From contig NZ_FOUO01000016.1 in the NCBI RefSeq assembly GCF_900114895.1, positions 1 through 53,378 of the forward strand: a stretch of 53,378 bases of DNA, read 5' to 3'. The notes beneath the pieces were generated by a model. That model had not been told where the DNA came from and searched no databases. It was given only the letters and a program-made list of their open reading frames with translations. The DNA is from Ectothiorhodospira mobilis. GTDB taxonomy: Bacteria; Pseudomonadota; Gammaproteobacteria; Ectothiorhodospirales; Ectothiorhodospiraceae. The position numbers and the translations under genes were made by a program. Below are positions 17,901 to 26,634 of this stretch, piece by piece (position 1 is the first letter of the stretch; each line of letters opens with the position of its first letter).

Positions 17901-20359
17901 GTGGTCGTCTCGCCGGCGGCACCCGGCGGCGAAGGCGGCGGGGCCGCCTCCGGCGCCGGTCCTGCGGCGTGGGCCTTGGCACCGCCGCGGGCCAGATCCC
18001 GGGCCCGCTGCATCAAGGCGGGGATGTCCATGGGCGGGGTATCCCCGCCGCGGATCTGGTCCACCAGGTAAGGCAGGGCCTCCAGGGCCTCCCGCGCCAG
18101 GGCCTGTACCCCGGCGTCGGCGGGCACGCTACCCTCCAGGACCCGGTTGAGGAGATCCTCGTTGACCCAGGCGAACTCCCCCAGCAACTCGGCCCCCACC
18201 AGGCGACCGCTGCCCTTGAGGGTGTGGTAGGCCCGGCGCACCGTGGTCAGGGCGTCGCTGTCCTGGGGATCGTCCAGCCAGCGGGGCAGTTGTTCCCGGA
18301 TGCGCTCCAGCTCCTCGTCGGCCTCCTCCAGGAAGACCTCCAGGATGTCCGCATCGGTCTCCCCGGCGAGCACCGCCCAGGGGGTCTGCGGTGCGGCGGG
18401 CGGCGCCTCGTCCGGGACGGCCTCCGGCGGCGCTGCCCCATCGCCTTCGGAGGGGGATTCGCCATCGCCCGCGGTGTCGAAGGACTCGGGCCAGGCCCCT
18501 TCCCCCTCCTCGGGCAGACGCTCGGGGGTCACCAGGACCCGTTCCTCCGCCCCGGGGGATGGGGTCCCGACCTCCGGCGCGGGGACTGGGGCCGCGGTGT
18601 CTTCGGCTGAAGGGGCCTGTTCGGGACCGGGCCCTTCCTCCGGGGCAGCGGCGGGGGATGCCACCCCCGGCATGGGGAAGCCCAGGCGTTGCAGGGCCTC
18701 GCCGCCGATCTCCAGCAGGGTCTGCGCATCCCCGACGCCGGAATCCAGGGCCTCCAGGTAACACTCCGCCGCGGTGATGGCCTCGGCCAGATCGGCCAGG
18801 GCCCCGGGATCCGCCCCTTCGCCCCGGGGCAGGACCGCCTCCAGGGCGTGGCCGATCCCCTCCATGAGGGCCGTGCCCCGGGTCAGTTCCAGCATGGCGA
18901 GGCCGCCGCGGATGGCCTCCACACACCCGGGGATATCGCCGGGATCGCCGCCCCCCTCGCCGGCGCCGGTGGCCTCCAGCACGGCCTCCTTGATGCGCTG
19001 CAGGTCCTCCAGGGCGGCGTGGAACAGGGCCTTGAGGACGGCCCGGGATTCCCCCGGGGCCAGGCCGGCCAGGGTGGCGGGCAGGCCGGTGTCCCCTTGC
19101 CCTTGCGGGCCCGGCCCGGCGACGGCTGCGTCCAGGGCCGATTCCACGTGCAGCAGTTCCGCCGCCGCCTGCATGAGCCGTTGCTCGTCCGCCGCCTGCT
19201 CCCCCCCGGCCATGGCCTCCAGCAGCCCGGCCTCCTTGAGGGCGGTCTCCCGGGCCTCGCCCATGCCCAGCATGGAGAGGGTGTCGGCCATGCCCCGCAG
19301 CCGCTCCACCAGAGGGGCGAGTTCCTCCGGGTTGCGGCCGCCGGTGTGCATGAACACATCCAGGCGGTCCTTGATCTCCGCCAGTTCCTCCCGCAGGGCC
19401 TTGCTGACGCTGCCCATGAGTGCGGGGTTGGGGGCCCCCAGTGTCTCCCGGGCCGTGTCCGCATCCTCCCCGGCAGGCAGGAGCCGATCCAGATGGAAGG
19501 CCCGGCGCACCTCGTCCACCCGGGGGTCCTCACCGCGGGCACGGCCCACGTAGTACAGGAGGTTGCGCACCAGATCCTCGGGGACGTCCCCGGCCAGCTC
19601 CGTCTCCCCGGCGTCGATGAGGCGGCGGATCTGGCGGTCCAGCTGCCCCAGGAGCTGCTTCACGGCGGCCCCCGCCTCCAGACCGCCGCCGGCCAGGGCC
19701 CGGGTGAGGGCGGAGGCGATCCAGAACAGGCGACGCAGCCGCGGCTCCCGGGCGCGGCGGTAGAGTCCGTCCATGACCCGGTCCATGCGCCGCAGGGCGT
19801 TCCCGGGCTCCTGTCCCCGCAACACCCCCAACAGGCCGAGTTGGTAGTGCTGGCGCTGGGCCCGGGCCCAGGCACGCACATCCTCCGCAGCGCCGGAGGG
19901 GGCATCCGGAGGCAGCGGGGCCCGTTCCAGGTCGGGCAGGAAGAGGACGCTCTCGCTCAGCAGATCCGCCTTGCGCATGGTGCGCAGGTCGTTGAGCAGG
20001 GGCAGGAGGACGATGGGGAGATCGCCGTGGCCGGTACGCACATGCTCCAGGTAGTCCGGCAGTTGCAGGATGGCCCGCATGAGGACCTCCGCCGCCTCCT
20101 CGGGTTCCGTGACCCGGCCATCCCGCAGGGCGTCCACCAGGGCGGCGGACTCCTGCAGGAGCAGGACGGCGCCGTGCAGCTCCACCATCTCCAGGGTCCA
20201 GCGGGCCTGCTCCAGGTGCTGGCGCAGGGTCTCCAGGTGCGCGGGATCACGGCCCTCCTCCAGATAGGCCTCCAGGGCGAGACGGGCCTCCCCCAGCAGG
20301 GCCTCCAGTCCCTGCCGCAGCCAGCGCAGGGCGCTGTAGTCGCGATGCTCTTGTCTCAT
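14909..20359 (-). CDS. chpA: Hybrid chemotaxis histidine kinase ChpA/PilL
   Basis: 1816-aa multidomain kinase of the type IV pilus chemosensory family. After a long N-terminal helical region (FimL/ChpA type, about residues 1-600) there are three canonical Hpt domains with H712 (HTLKGS), H872 (HTLNGS) and H1056 (HTLKGG). Then come a CheA dimerisation helix, a HATPase with N-box HMLRNAIAHG near 1400, a CheW-like domain and a C-terminal receiver whose phospho-acceptor is D1742 (LLDIEMPRMDG). Linkers are very Ala/Pro/Glu rich. ATG 20359 has CAGGG 7 nt upstream; ATG 20377 has no ribosome-binding site. P. aeruginosa ChpA has more phosphotransfer sites, so further degenerate Hpt modules may lie in the N-terminal part. 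Confidence 0.94.
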   Translation of the reverse strand: MRQEHRDYSALRWLRQGLEALLGEARLALEAYLEEGRDPAHLETLRQHLEQARWTLEMVELHGAVLLLQESAALVDALRDGRVTEPEEAAEVLMRAILQLPDYLEHVRTGHGDLPIVLLPLLNDLRTMRKADLLSESVLFLPDLERAPLPPDAPSGAAEDVRAWARAQRQHYQLGLLGVLRGQEPGNALRRMDRVMDGLYRRAREPRLRRLFWIASALTRALAGGGLEAGAAVKQLLGQLDRQIRRLIDAGETELAGDVPEDLVRNLLYYVGRARGEDPRVDEVRRAFHLDRLLPAGEDADTARETLGAPNPALMGSVSKALREELAEIKDRLDVFMHTGGRNPEELAPLVERLRGMADTLSMLGMGEARETALKEAGLLEAMAGGEQAADEQRLMQAAAELLHVESALDAAVAGPGPQGQGDTGLPATLAGLAPGESRAVLKALFHAALEDLQRIKEAVLEATGAGEGGGDPGDIPGCVEAIRGGLAMLELTRGTALMEGIGHALEAVLPRGEGADPGALADLAEAITAAECYLEALDSGVGDAQTLLEIGGEALQRLGFPMPGVASPAAAPEEGPGPEQAPSAEDTAAPVPAPEVGTPSPGAEERVLVTPERLPEEGEGAWPESFDTAGDGESPSEGDGAAPPEAVPDEAPPAAPQTPWAVLAGETDADILEVFLEEADEELERIREQLPRWLDDPQDSDALTTVRRAYHTLKGSGRLVGAELLGEFAWVNEDLLNRVLEGSVPADAGVQALAREALEALPYLVDQIRGGDTPPMDIPALMQRARDLARGGAKAHAAGPAPEAAPPPSPPGAAGETTTAETAQGRLDPVLLDIYRGETLQHLQVLDAALAAARDDPGGLRVTPELQRAMHTLNGSARTAGVPETAQVCKACEGYLQACAEHHPYRVDAPGISALEDLAAHVRAVLAALEAPGSEVPQAPELEARFRRLQEAAAQEEAEAPVQDEGGAAPEADATPVVEAVAGAAMEPGEPTDSAMENAAAAEAGQPEEAPDPELLEIFLEEASDLLDAMDTSLQSWGEDLDDREVVHAFQRQLHTLKGGARMAALTPIADLSHALESLMIALSEGQKRPHKEMLTPVQAGLDRLTQMVDCARRGAAIPADPSLVRHLHAIRSGDGEGSPVPGPAPGPSPEPERPVAPPADAAPMDAAQAEAGPEAQSTPGVEPSPPPRSAEEVQPAARPAPQEMVRVRSDVLDDLVNHAGEVNIYHARMEQEITGFGFNLGELEQTIARLRDQLRRLEMETEAQIIHRHQDERQAPQDGGEEEFDPLELDRYSNIQQYSRALAESVNDLASIHELLYNQLRDAETLLQQQSRVSTELQEGLMHTRMVQFATMVPRLRRVVRQTATELDRRVELEVEGEDSELDRSVLERMLPPLEHMLRNAIAHGIEPPDQRRAADKPEIGHIRMRIVREGAEVVLQVTDDGAGIPLERVREKVARLGLAPDAEVLTDHELMQYILESGFSTAERVNQISGRGVGMDVVNSEIKQLGGVLSIDSTQGRGTTFTVRLPFTLAISQALLVQTGEELYAVPLSSIEGIVRVRAGELAGMYAGGDPRYTYAGNDYEVKHLGALLDVAQPRLEVPDAMLPVLLVRSGNARIALQVDALMGSREVVIKSVGPQVAKVKGISGATILGDGRVVMILDIPALVRAGAGVQLAYHAEGEEAGGAEAGRATVLVVDDSITIRKVTARLLERHDFHALTAKDGLDALALLQETVPDLILLDIEMPRMDGFELAAHVRNDPRLQGVPIIMITSRSGEKHRRRAEEIGVDRYIGKPYQEADLLAHIRALLQGEGARD

Positions 20360-20467
20360 GACACACCCTGTCCCCATGGCGCTTGCACTTCGGGATCCGC
20401 CGCGGCCGCCGGTGGGCAGCGGTTCGACCGGCGGGGGCGATGGGCCCGCCGGAGCGGCCGTGCCCCC

Positions 20468-22543
20468 TCAGGCCCCGGTGCCATCTTCCCGTTCCTCCTG
20501 GCCGCCCGCTGCGGCCAGTGACCGTTCTTCCGCCCCGGTAGGGGCCGGGGCCACGACATCCGCCCCCTCGGGCAGCTTGAAACCGGAGACCGAGCGGCGC
20601 AGTTCCGAAGCCAGGCTGGCCAGGTTGCCGATGGAGACCGCCGTCTCGTTGGTGCCGTCGGAGGTCTGCATGGTGATCTCCTGGATCACGTTCATGGTGC
20701 TGGAGATGTTCTGGGCCACCTCCGACTGCTGGCGGGCCGCCGTGGAGATGGTGTCGATGAGCTCCGCCAGCTGGTGGGAGACCCCCTCGATCTCCGCCAG
20801 GGCGTCACCGGCGTCGAAGGCCAGGCGGGCGCCGCTGACCACGTTGGCCGTGGACTGTTCCATGGAGGCCACCGCCTCGCGGGTATCCGCCTGGATGGTC
20901 TTCACCAGGGCCTCGATGCGCTTGCTGGCGTTGGAGGAGCGCTCCGCCAGGCGCTGCACCTCGTCCGCCACCACGGCGAAGCCGCGGCCGGCCTCACCGG
21001 CGGAGGAGGCCTGGATGGCGGCATTGAGGGCGAGGATGTTGGTCTGGTCGGCGATGTCGGTGATGAGGCTGACGATGTCGCCGATCTCCTGGGAGGATTC
21101 CCCCAGGCGCTTGATGCGCTTGGAGGTCTCCTGGATCTGCTCGCGAATGGTGTCCATGCCGTCGATGGTCTTGCGCACGGTGAGGGCCCCCTTGGAGGCG
21201 ATCTGCACCGATTTCTGCGCCACCTCGGCGGAGGTGTCGGCGGAGCGGGACACCTGCTCGATGGAATCGGCCATGTCGGTGACCGCGGAGGAGGCGGAGG
21301 TGATCTCACTGGCCTGGCGGTTGGAGGCGTCCGCCAGGCGCAGGGCGGTGGCCTGGGTCTTCACCGCGGCGTTGGAGATCTGCAGGGCCGTCTGGTTGAT
21401 GGTGGTCACCAGGCTCCGCAGGGCGTCGATGGCGTAATTGACCGCATCGGCGATGGCCCCGGTGATGTCCTCGGTGACGGTGGCATGGACCGTAAGATCC
21501 CCCTCCGCCAGGTTGGTCATCTCGTCCAGCAGGCGCAGGATGGCCCGCTGATTGCGCCGGTTCTGCTCCCCGGTGACCGCCAGGCGCCGCTGCGCGTCCC
21601 GGTGGAAGAGGTAGGCCAGCAGGCCTACGGTGGCCACGGCCAGGGCGGCCAGGACATAGCCCAGGATCACCCACAGATTGAGGCCCGCGGCGCGGGCGTC
21701 CACCGCCTCGCGCAGGGCGTCCACCGCGTCCAGCAGGCCCTCACCCCCTGCCTCCAGACGTTCCTGTGCCGCCCCCGCCGGGGCCAGACGCGGCGCCAGT
21801 TCCAGGATCCCTTCCAGCGGCGGGGTCAGGGCCTGCATCCGCCCCTGGATGCGCTCCAGGCCCTGACCCACGGCCGAATCCCCGCCTTGGCGCGCCGGGG
21901 GCACGGCCTGCAACAGGGCCTCCAGGTCCCCCCTGGCGCTCTCCAGGCCGCTGCGCAGGCGGCGTGCCGCCTCCGGCAGCCCCTCCACCGCCGTCACTCG
22001 GGACAGGTCCCGGCGCAGATCCCGGGCCGTGAGGGCCAGCCGGCCGGCGCGGTGGACGGCCGTGGAACCGGCATTGGCATCGGCCAGGGCCCGGGCGGTG
22101 GCCGATGCCGCCTCTTCCAGGTCCTGCAGGGCCGCCTGGGCCGGCATGCCCAGGCGGCGGGCCTCTTCCACCCAGGCACCGGCATCGACGATCTCGTCCA
22201 GGGCCGGACGCATCCCCTGCCATGCGGCCTCCACCGAGGCCAGGGGGCGGCGCAGCTTTGATGGGACGCCGGTGTCCAGGCGCTCCAGGGCGGCGTCGAA
22301 GCGGTCCCGCAGGGTGCGCATCCGCTCCGGGGAGGCCCCGGCCTCCAGCAGCGCCAGTTCCTGGGCCACCCGGGTCTGCTCCCCCACCAGGGCGGCGTGA
22401 CGGCGGGTCTCCCCCATCTGCAGGGTGTAGTAGATCAGGGTGATGACCGTAAGCAGGATGAGCACCCCCAGGAGGGCGGTGAGGATCCCGGTGCCGCGGC
22501 CCAGACCGCGCTGGACGGTCCCTTCGGTGGAAGGCGAATTCAT
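20468..22543 (-). CDS. pilJ: Methyl-accepting chemotaxis protein PilJ
   Basis: 691 aa. One membrane segment near residues 20-43 ([19 protein letters not shown]), a helical periplasmic sensor rich in Ala/Arg/Glu, a second membrane helix near 290-312, then a HAMP-like stretch and the signalling hairpin with tip [20 protein letters not shown] followed by [18 protein letters not shown]. The IQAS form is typical of PilJ rather than of Tsr-type receptors. ATG 22543 follows GAGGAG by 6 nt. In Pseudomonas PilJ feeds surface and pilin signals to ChpA. No methyltransferase or methylesterase gene follows in this operon. Confidence 0.93.
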   Translation of the reverse strand: MNSPSTEGTVQRGLGRGTGILTALLGVLILLTVITLIYYTLQMGETRRHAALVGEQTRVAQELALLEAGASPERMRTLRDRFDAALERLDTGVPSKLRRPLASVEAAWQGMRPALDEIVDAGAWVEEARRLGMPAQAALQDLEEAASATARALADANAGSTAVHRAGRLALTARDLRRDLSRVTAVEGLPEAARRLRSGLESARGDLEALLQAVPPARQGGDSAVGQGLERIQGRMQALTPPLEGILELAPRLAPAGAAQERLEAGGEGLLDAVDALREAVDARAAGLNLWVILGYVLAALAVATVGLLAYLFHRDAQRRLAVTGEQNRRNQRAILRLLDEMTNLAEGDLTVHATVTEDITGAIADAVNYAIDALRSLVTTINQTALQISNAAVKTQATALRLADASNRQASEITSASSAVTDMADSIEQVSRSADTSAEVAQKSVQIASKGALTVRKTIDGMDTIREQIQETSKRIKRLGESSQEIGDIVSLITDIADQTNILALNAAIQASSAGEAGRGFAVVADEVQRLAERSSNASKRIEALVKTIQADTREAVASMEQSTANVVSGARLAFDAGDALAEIEGVSHQLAELIDTISTAARQQSEVAQNISSTMNVIQEITMQTSDGTNETAVSIGNLASLASELRRSVSGFKLPEGADVVAPAPTGAEERSLAAAGGQEEREDGTGA

Positions 22544-22614
22544 CGTGTCTCCTCGATGCCTCTGCGTCGTCAACACGGCCCGCCATGGCCGACCCGCCCG
22601 GGGCCGGCAATGCC

Positions 22615-23178
22615 TCAGGCGGAGATGTTCATGAAGGTCTCGTCATCCACCAGTGCGTGCAGGCTGAACACCGGCAGGTACTCCTCCCCGCGCCGGTAGG
22701 CCCCGATGACATGGGGCCTGAGGGGGGGCTCCACGGGGGGCGGCTGATCCATCCACTCCTCCCGCCAGAAGTGCTTCATGCCCACCACCGACTCCACCAG
22801 GAGCCCGGCGTGGACGCCCCGGTGGTTCATCACCAGCACCCGCCGCCGGCGCGGGTCGAAGGTCTGGTTCTCGCCGAACAAGAACCCCTGCAGATCCATG
22901 AGGGGCAGGAGGTTGCCGCGCATGTTGGCCATGCCCAGGGCCCAGGGTCTGACCCCCGGGATGCGGGTGCAGGGGGGCGGGGTGACGATCTCCGCCACCT
23001 GGTCCATGGGGGCCAGCAGGGGCTGTCCGCGCAGGTGGAACAACACCCCCTTCCAGGCACCGCGCAGTTCGTCCTGGAGGGGCATCTGCCCCCCCAGGGC
23101 CCGGCCCCGGCGCTCCACCGAGACCAGGTAGGCAAACGGATCGGTGGCGGCCTGATGGTGCGCGTGCGTCGCCGCCAT
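22615..23178 (-). CDS. pilI: CheW-like adaptor PilI
   Basis: 187-aa CheW-domain protein. The segments [39 protein letters not shown] and [12 protein letters not shown] fit PilI, which couples PilJ to the ChpA kinase. Its ATG directly abuts the pilH stop (TGAATG), so the two are translationally linked. Together with pilG, pilH, pilJ and chpA it forms the canonical order of the Pil-Chp system. Confidence 0.92.
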   Translation of the reverse strand: MAATHAHHQAATDPFAYLVSVERRGRALGGQMPLQDELRGAWKGVLFHLRGQPLLAPMDQVAEIVTPPPCTRIPGVRPWALGMANMRGNLLPLMDLQGFLFGENQTFDPRRRRVLVMNHRGVHAGLLVESVVGMKHFWREEWMDQPPPVEPPLRPHVIGAYRRGEEYLPVFSLHALVDDETFMNISA

Positions 23179-23544
23179 TCATCGCCCCAGCACGTCGCCC
23201 AGCCGCGCCAGCAGATCCGGTTCCGAGACCGGCTTGACGATGTAGTCCCGGGCCCCCTGGCGCAGGGCCCAGACCCGGTCCGTCTCCTGGTCCTTGGTGG
23301 TGACGACGATGACGGGGATGGCGGCGGTGGCCTCGTCCTGGGCCAGCTGGCGCGTGGCCTGGAAGCCGTTCAGGCCCGGCATGACCACGTCCATGAGGAT
23401 CACGTCGGGTTGCCCCGAGCGCGCCTGGGCCAGGCCCTCCTCGCCGCTGGTGGCGGTGAGGACTTCATGGCCGTGCCGCTCCAGCAGGGTCTTGAGGACA
23501 TGCACTTCGGTGGGCGAATCGTCAACCACCAGGATACGGCTCAT
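23179..23544 (-). CDS. pilH: Response regulator PilH (single receiver)
   Basis: 121-aa stand-alone receiver domain. It begins MSRILVVDDSPTE, has the phospho-acceptor in VILMDVVMPGLNG, the switch threonine in VVTTKD and the invariant lysine in YIVKPV. In Pseudomonas PilH limits signalling by acting as an alternative phosphate acceptor to PilG. ATG 23544 gives the family N-terminus; an in-frame ATG at 23568 would add eight residues. Confidence 0.9.
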   Translation of the reverse strand: MSRILVVDDSPTEVHVLKTLLERHGHEVLTATSGEEGLAQARSGQPDVILMDVVMPGLNGFQATRQLAQDEATAAIPVIVVTTKDQETDRVWALRQGARDYIVKPVSEPDLLARLGDVLGR

Positions 23545-23601
23545 GGGCGGGTCCCCCTCGGCAGGCATGATCCCGCGGCCCGGGCCGCGGCGCGGATGAC
23601 G

Positions 23602-24030
23602 TCAGTCCCGGTGCACGTGGGCACGGATGGCCCCCAGCAGGTCGTCCCGGGTGAACGGCTTGGTCAGGTACTGCTCCGAACCCACGATGCGCCCCCGGGC
23701 CTTGTCGAAGATGCTGTCCTTGCTGGAGAGCATGATCACCGGGGTGGAGCGGAACAGGCGGTTGTGCTTGATCAGGGCGCAGGTCTGGTAGCCGTCCAGG
23801 CGGGGCATCATGATGTCCACGAAGATGATCTCCGGGCGGTGCTCGGCGATCTTGGCCAGGGCCTCGAAACCGTCGGTGGCGGTGATCACCTGGCAGCCGT
23901 GGCGCTTGAGCAGCGTCTCGGCGGTGCGCCGGATGGTCTTGCTGTCATCGATGACCATCACCTTGAGGCCTTCAAGGCCCTCGGCGTCACCGGTCTCCGT
24001 GATGTCTGCATCCCGGGTGTCTTCGCTCAC
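23602..24030 (-). CDS. pilG: Response regulator PilG (single receiver)
   Basis: Single receiver domain, 142 aa from a GTG at 24030. It shows LKVMVIDDSKTIRRTAETLL, the phospho-acceptor in IIFVDIMMPRLDG, VIMLSSKD and YLTKPF, closely resembling PilG, the output regulator that promotes pilus extension. The N-terminal 30 residues are acidic and variable. No ATG fits: the first in-frame one (24117) reaches into the intergenic region, so GTG with a weak GGGGG ribosome-binding site is chosen. It is the first gene of the operon and is divergent from gshB across about 190 bp, as in Pseudomonas. Confidence 0.88.
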   Translation of the reverse strand: MSEDTRDADITETGDAEGLEGLKVMVIDDSKTIRRTAETLLKRHGCQVITATDGFEALAKIAEHRPEIIFVDIMMPRLDGYQTCALIKHNRLFRSTPVIMLSSKDSIFDKARGRIVGSEQYLTKPFTRDDLLGAIRAHVHRD

Positions 24031-24218
24031 GGCGCCCCCATCGGGCCCGGGAATCCATAGGGCCCTGGAATCTGTGGACAGAGTCTCGAATCTACTGCAA
24101 GGTCCCGCGGCCCGCAAACGCCGGTGACACGGTGTGTGAAATCGTCGACAGTGGGTTATCTTGTGGTCATGTCCGATCCAATCTACCCATTCCCTTCCCT
24201 GCCGTGCGCGAGGACCCG

Positions 24219-25184
24219 ATGAACGGCCCCCGAATCCGCCTCGGCGTGGTCATGGACCCGATCCGGGACATCCACTTCGCCAAGGACTCCACCCTGGCCC
24301 TGCTCCTGGCCGCCCAGGCCCGGGGCTGGTCCCTGCACTACATGGAACAGGGGGACCTGTTCCTGGAGGACGGCCGGGCGCGGGGCCGCTCCCGCCCCCT
24401 GGAGGTGCGCGACGACGCGAAGGACTGGTTCACCCTGGGGGCCCCCGAGACCCATCCCCTGGCGGAGCTGCAGGTGATCCTCATGCGCAAGGATCCGCCC
24501 TTCGACATGGAGTACATCTACAGCACCTATCTGCTGGAACTGGCCATGGCGGAGGGCTGCCTCGTGGTGAACCACCCCGGCGCCCTGCGGGACGCCAATG
24601 AAAAGCTGTTCACCGCCTGGTTCCCCCAGTGCTGCCCGCCGACCCTGGTGACCCGCGACCCGGCGCGGATCCGTGCGTTCCTGGCCCGGGAACGGGACCT
24701 GGTGGTCAAGCCCCTGGACGGCATGGGCGGGTCCTCGGTCTTCCGCCTGGCCCCCGGGGACGGCAACACCGGCGTCATCCTGGAGACGGTGACCGACCGC
24801 GGCCGGCGCACGGTCATGGCGCAGCGCTTCCTGCCCGAATTCATCCAGGGGGACAAGCGCATCCTGCTCATCGACGGGGAACCCGTGCCCTACGCCCTGG
24901 CGCGCATCCCCGCCGCCGGGGAGGGCCGGGCCAACCTGGCCGCGGGCGGCCGGGGCGAGGGGGTGGAACTGACGGAGCATGACCGCTGGATCTGCAGCCA
25001 GGTGGGACCCAAACTGAGGGAAAAGGGCCTCCTGTTCGTGGGATTGGACGTCATCGGCCGCTATCTCACCGAGATCAACGTCACCAGCCCCACCTGCATC
25101 CGCGAACTGGACACCCGCTATGGCCTGGACATCGGTGGGGATCTGATGGCCGCCATCGCCCGGCGCCTGGAGGCAGGGGTATGA
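24219..25184 (+). CDS. gshB: Glutathione synthetase
   Basis: GshB joins gamma-glutamylcysteine and glycine with ATP. 321 aa. The N-terminus RLGVVMDPIRDIHFAKDSTL is typical. The ATP-grasp signatures are KPLDGMGGSSVFRL near residue 165 and GLDVIGRYLTEINVTSPT near 280. The ATG at 24219 has GAGGA upstream; the frame is open to 24132 but without a start signal. It opens a plus-strand operon: its stop overlaps the apbE start by 4 nt. Confidence 0.96.
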   Translation: MNGPRIRLGVVMDPIRDIHFAKDSTLALLLAAQARGWSLHYMEQGDLFLEDGRARGRSRPLEVRDDAKDWFTLGAPETHPLAELQVILMRKDPPFDMEYIYSTYLLELAMAEGCLVVNHPGALRDANEKLFTAWFPQCCPPTLVTRDPARIRAFLARERDLVVKPLDGMGGSSVFRLAPGDGNTGVILETVTDRGRRTVMAQRFLPEFIQGDKRILLIDGEPVPYALARIPAAGEGRANLAAGGRGEGVELTEHDRWICSQVGPKLREKGLLFVGLDVIGRYLTEINVTSPTCIRELDTRYGLDIGGDLMAAIARRLEAGV

Positions 25185-26263
25185 CGGGTATGAAGGGGAT
25201 CCACCGCGGAACGCTGTGGATCACGGCCCTGGTGCTGGCCGCCCTGCTGCTGGCGGGCTGCGAACGCCCCGAGATCCATCGCGAGCGCTTCTTCGCCTTC
25301 GGCACCCTGGTGGAGCTGAACGTCTACACCCGGGACGCGGACCTGGCGCGGGAAGGGGCCGACGCGGTGCGCGCGGACCTGGCGCGCATGCACCGGGATT
25401 GGCACGCCTGGAAACCCGGCCCCCTGCAGGAGGTCAACCAGGCCCTGGCCCGGGGTGAGGCCATCCGGGCGGATCCCGCCGTACTGGCACCGATCCTGGA
25501 GGCCCGGGCCCTGTCGCTGCGTACCGAGGGGCTGTTCAACCCGGCCATGGGCCGGCTCTTCGCCCTGTGGGGCTTCCAGTCGGACCAGGCGGCGGGTCCA
25601 CCCCCGCCCCAGGAGGCGGTGGAGGCCCTGCTGGCCCGGGACCCGGACATGGCGGACCTGCACATGGAGAACGGTCGCCTCTCTACGGAGAACCCGGCGG
25701 TGCAGCTGGACCTGGGCGCCTTCGCCAAGGGCTACGGCGTGCACCGGGCGGTGGATCACCTGCGCGCCCTGGGCATCGAGCACGCCATCCTCAACGCCGG
25801 CGGCGACCTGCGGGCCATCGGCCGCCCCGGCGACCGCCCCTGGCGCATCGGCATCCGCGACCCGGACGGTCAGGGGGTGCTGGCGGGGATCGAGATCCAG
25901 GGGGACGAGGCGGTGTTCACCTCCGGCGACTACGAACGCTATTTCACCCACGAGGGGGTGCGCTATCACCACATCCTGGACCCGCGCACGGGTTACCCCG
26001 CCCGGGGCAGCCGTTCCGTGACCGTGATCCACGAGGACGCCGGGCTGGCGGACGCCGCCAGCACCGCCCTGTTCATCGCCGGCCCCGAACACTGGCCGCG
26101 CATCGCCGCCCGCCTGGGGGTGGACAAGGTCTTGCTGCTGGACGCGACGGGGGTGGCCCACATGACCCCCGCCATGGCGCAGCGGGTGGCGTTTCGCAAG
26201 GAACCGGCCGAGCGGCGCATCCAAGCCCTGCCCGGGGACCCGGGGCCCGCGGGGGGACCATGA
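25181..26263 (+). CDS. apbE: FAD:protein FMN transferase (ApbE), lipoprotein
   Basis: ApbE covalently attaches FMN from FAD to Ser/Thr of exported redox proteins. 360 aa with a lipoprotein signal whose lipobox is LLAG-C27, so it is anchored in the membrane facing the periplasm. Family motifs are DLGAFAKGYGVHRAVD, LNAGGDLRAIG, HHILDPRTGYPARG and the Mg-site stretch ADAASTALF. It overlaps gshB and the next gene by 4 nt each. Immediately downstream are a NusG_II and a Gx-family protein, which suggests a dedicated flavinylation or redox module. I see no obvious ApbE target sequence in the neighbouring proteins. Confidence 0.94.
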   Translation: MTGMKGIHRGTLWITALVLAALLLAGCERPEIHRERFFAFGTLVELNVYTRDADLAREGADAVRADLARMHRDWHAWKPGPLQEVNQALARGEAIRADPAVLAPILEARALSLRTEGLFNPAMGRLFALWGFQSDQAAGPPPPQEAVEALLARDPDMADLHMENGRLSTENPAVQLDLGAFAKGYGVHRAVDHLRALGIEHAILNAGGDLRAIGRPGDRPWRIGIRDPDGQGVLAGIEIQGDEAVFTSGDYERYFTHEGVRYHHILDPRTGYPARGSRSVTVIHEDAGLADAASTALFIAGPEHWPRIAARLGVDKVLLLDATGVAHMTPAMAQRVAFRKEPAERRIQALPGDPGPAGGP

Positions 26264-26619
26264 CCCGGGGGGACGCCCTGGTGATCCTGCTGGCGGCAGC
26301 GCTGGTGGGGGGGGCCTACGCCCTGCTCTGGTCCCCCGCCGCCCCCGCCACCCAGGTGCGCATCGTCTCCGGGGAACGGGAGATCGCGCGCCTGCCCCTG
26401 GACGAGCCCCGGCGCCTGGAGGTCCCCGGTCCGGCGGGGATCACCGTGGTGGAGATCCGTGACGGCGCCGCCCGCTGCGCCGCCTCCCCCGGCTCCCGCG
26501 GGATCTGCCAGCGGGCGGGCTGGCTGCGGCAGGCGGGGGACATGGCCGTGAGCCTGCCCAACCACGTCCTCATCGAGGTGCTGGGGGATACCGGACGCTT
26601 CGACAGCATCAACTACTGA
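26260..26619 (+). CDS. NusG domain II (NusG_II) membrane-anchored protein
   Basis: 119 aa. A single N-terminal hydrophobic helix (ALVILLAAALVGGAYALLW) is followed by a small exported domain. The domain ends in the NusG_II pattern: C73, C83 (ICQRAGWLRQAGD), then LPNHVLIEV. The start ATG overlaps the apbE stop (ATGA). NusG_II proteins of this size usually travel with a Gx-family membrane protein, as here. From memory, the pair resembles EetA/EetB of the flavin-based extracellular electron transfer locus of Firmicutes, which also contains ApbE-type enzymes. Function in Gram-negatives is not established. Confidence 0.85.
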   Translation: MTRGDALVILLAAALVGGAYALLWSPAAPATQVRIVSGEREIARLPLDEPRRLEVPGPAGITVVEIRDGAARCAASPGSRGICQRAGWLRQAGDMAVSLPNHVLIEVLGDTGRFDSINY

Positions 26620-26634
26620 CGCCCACCGGCGACC

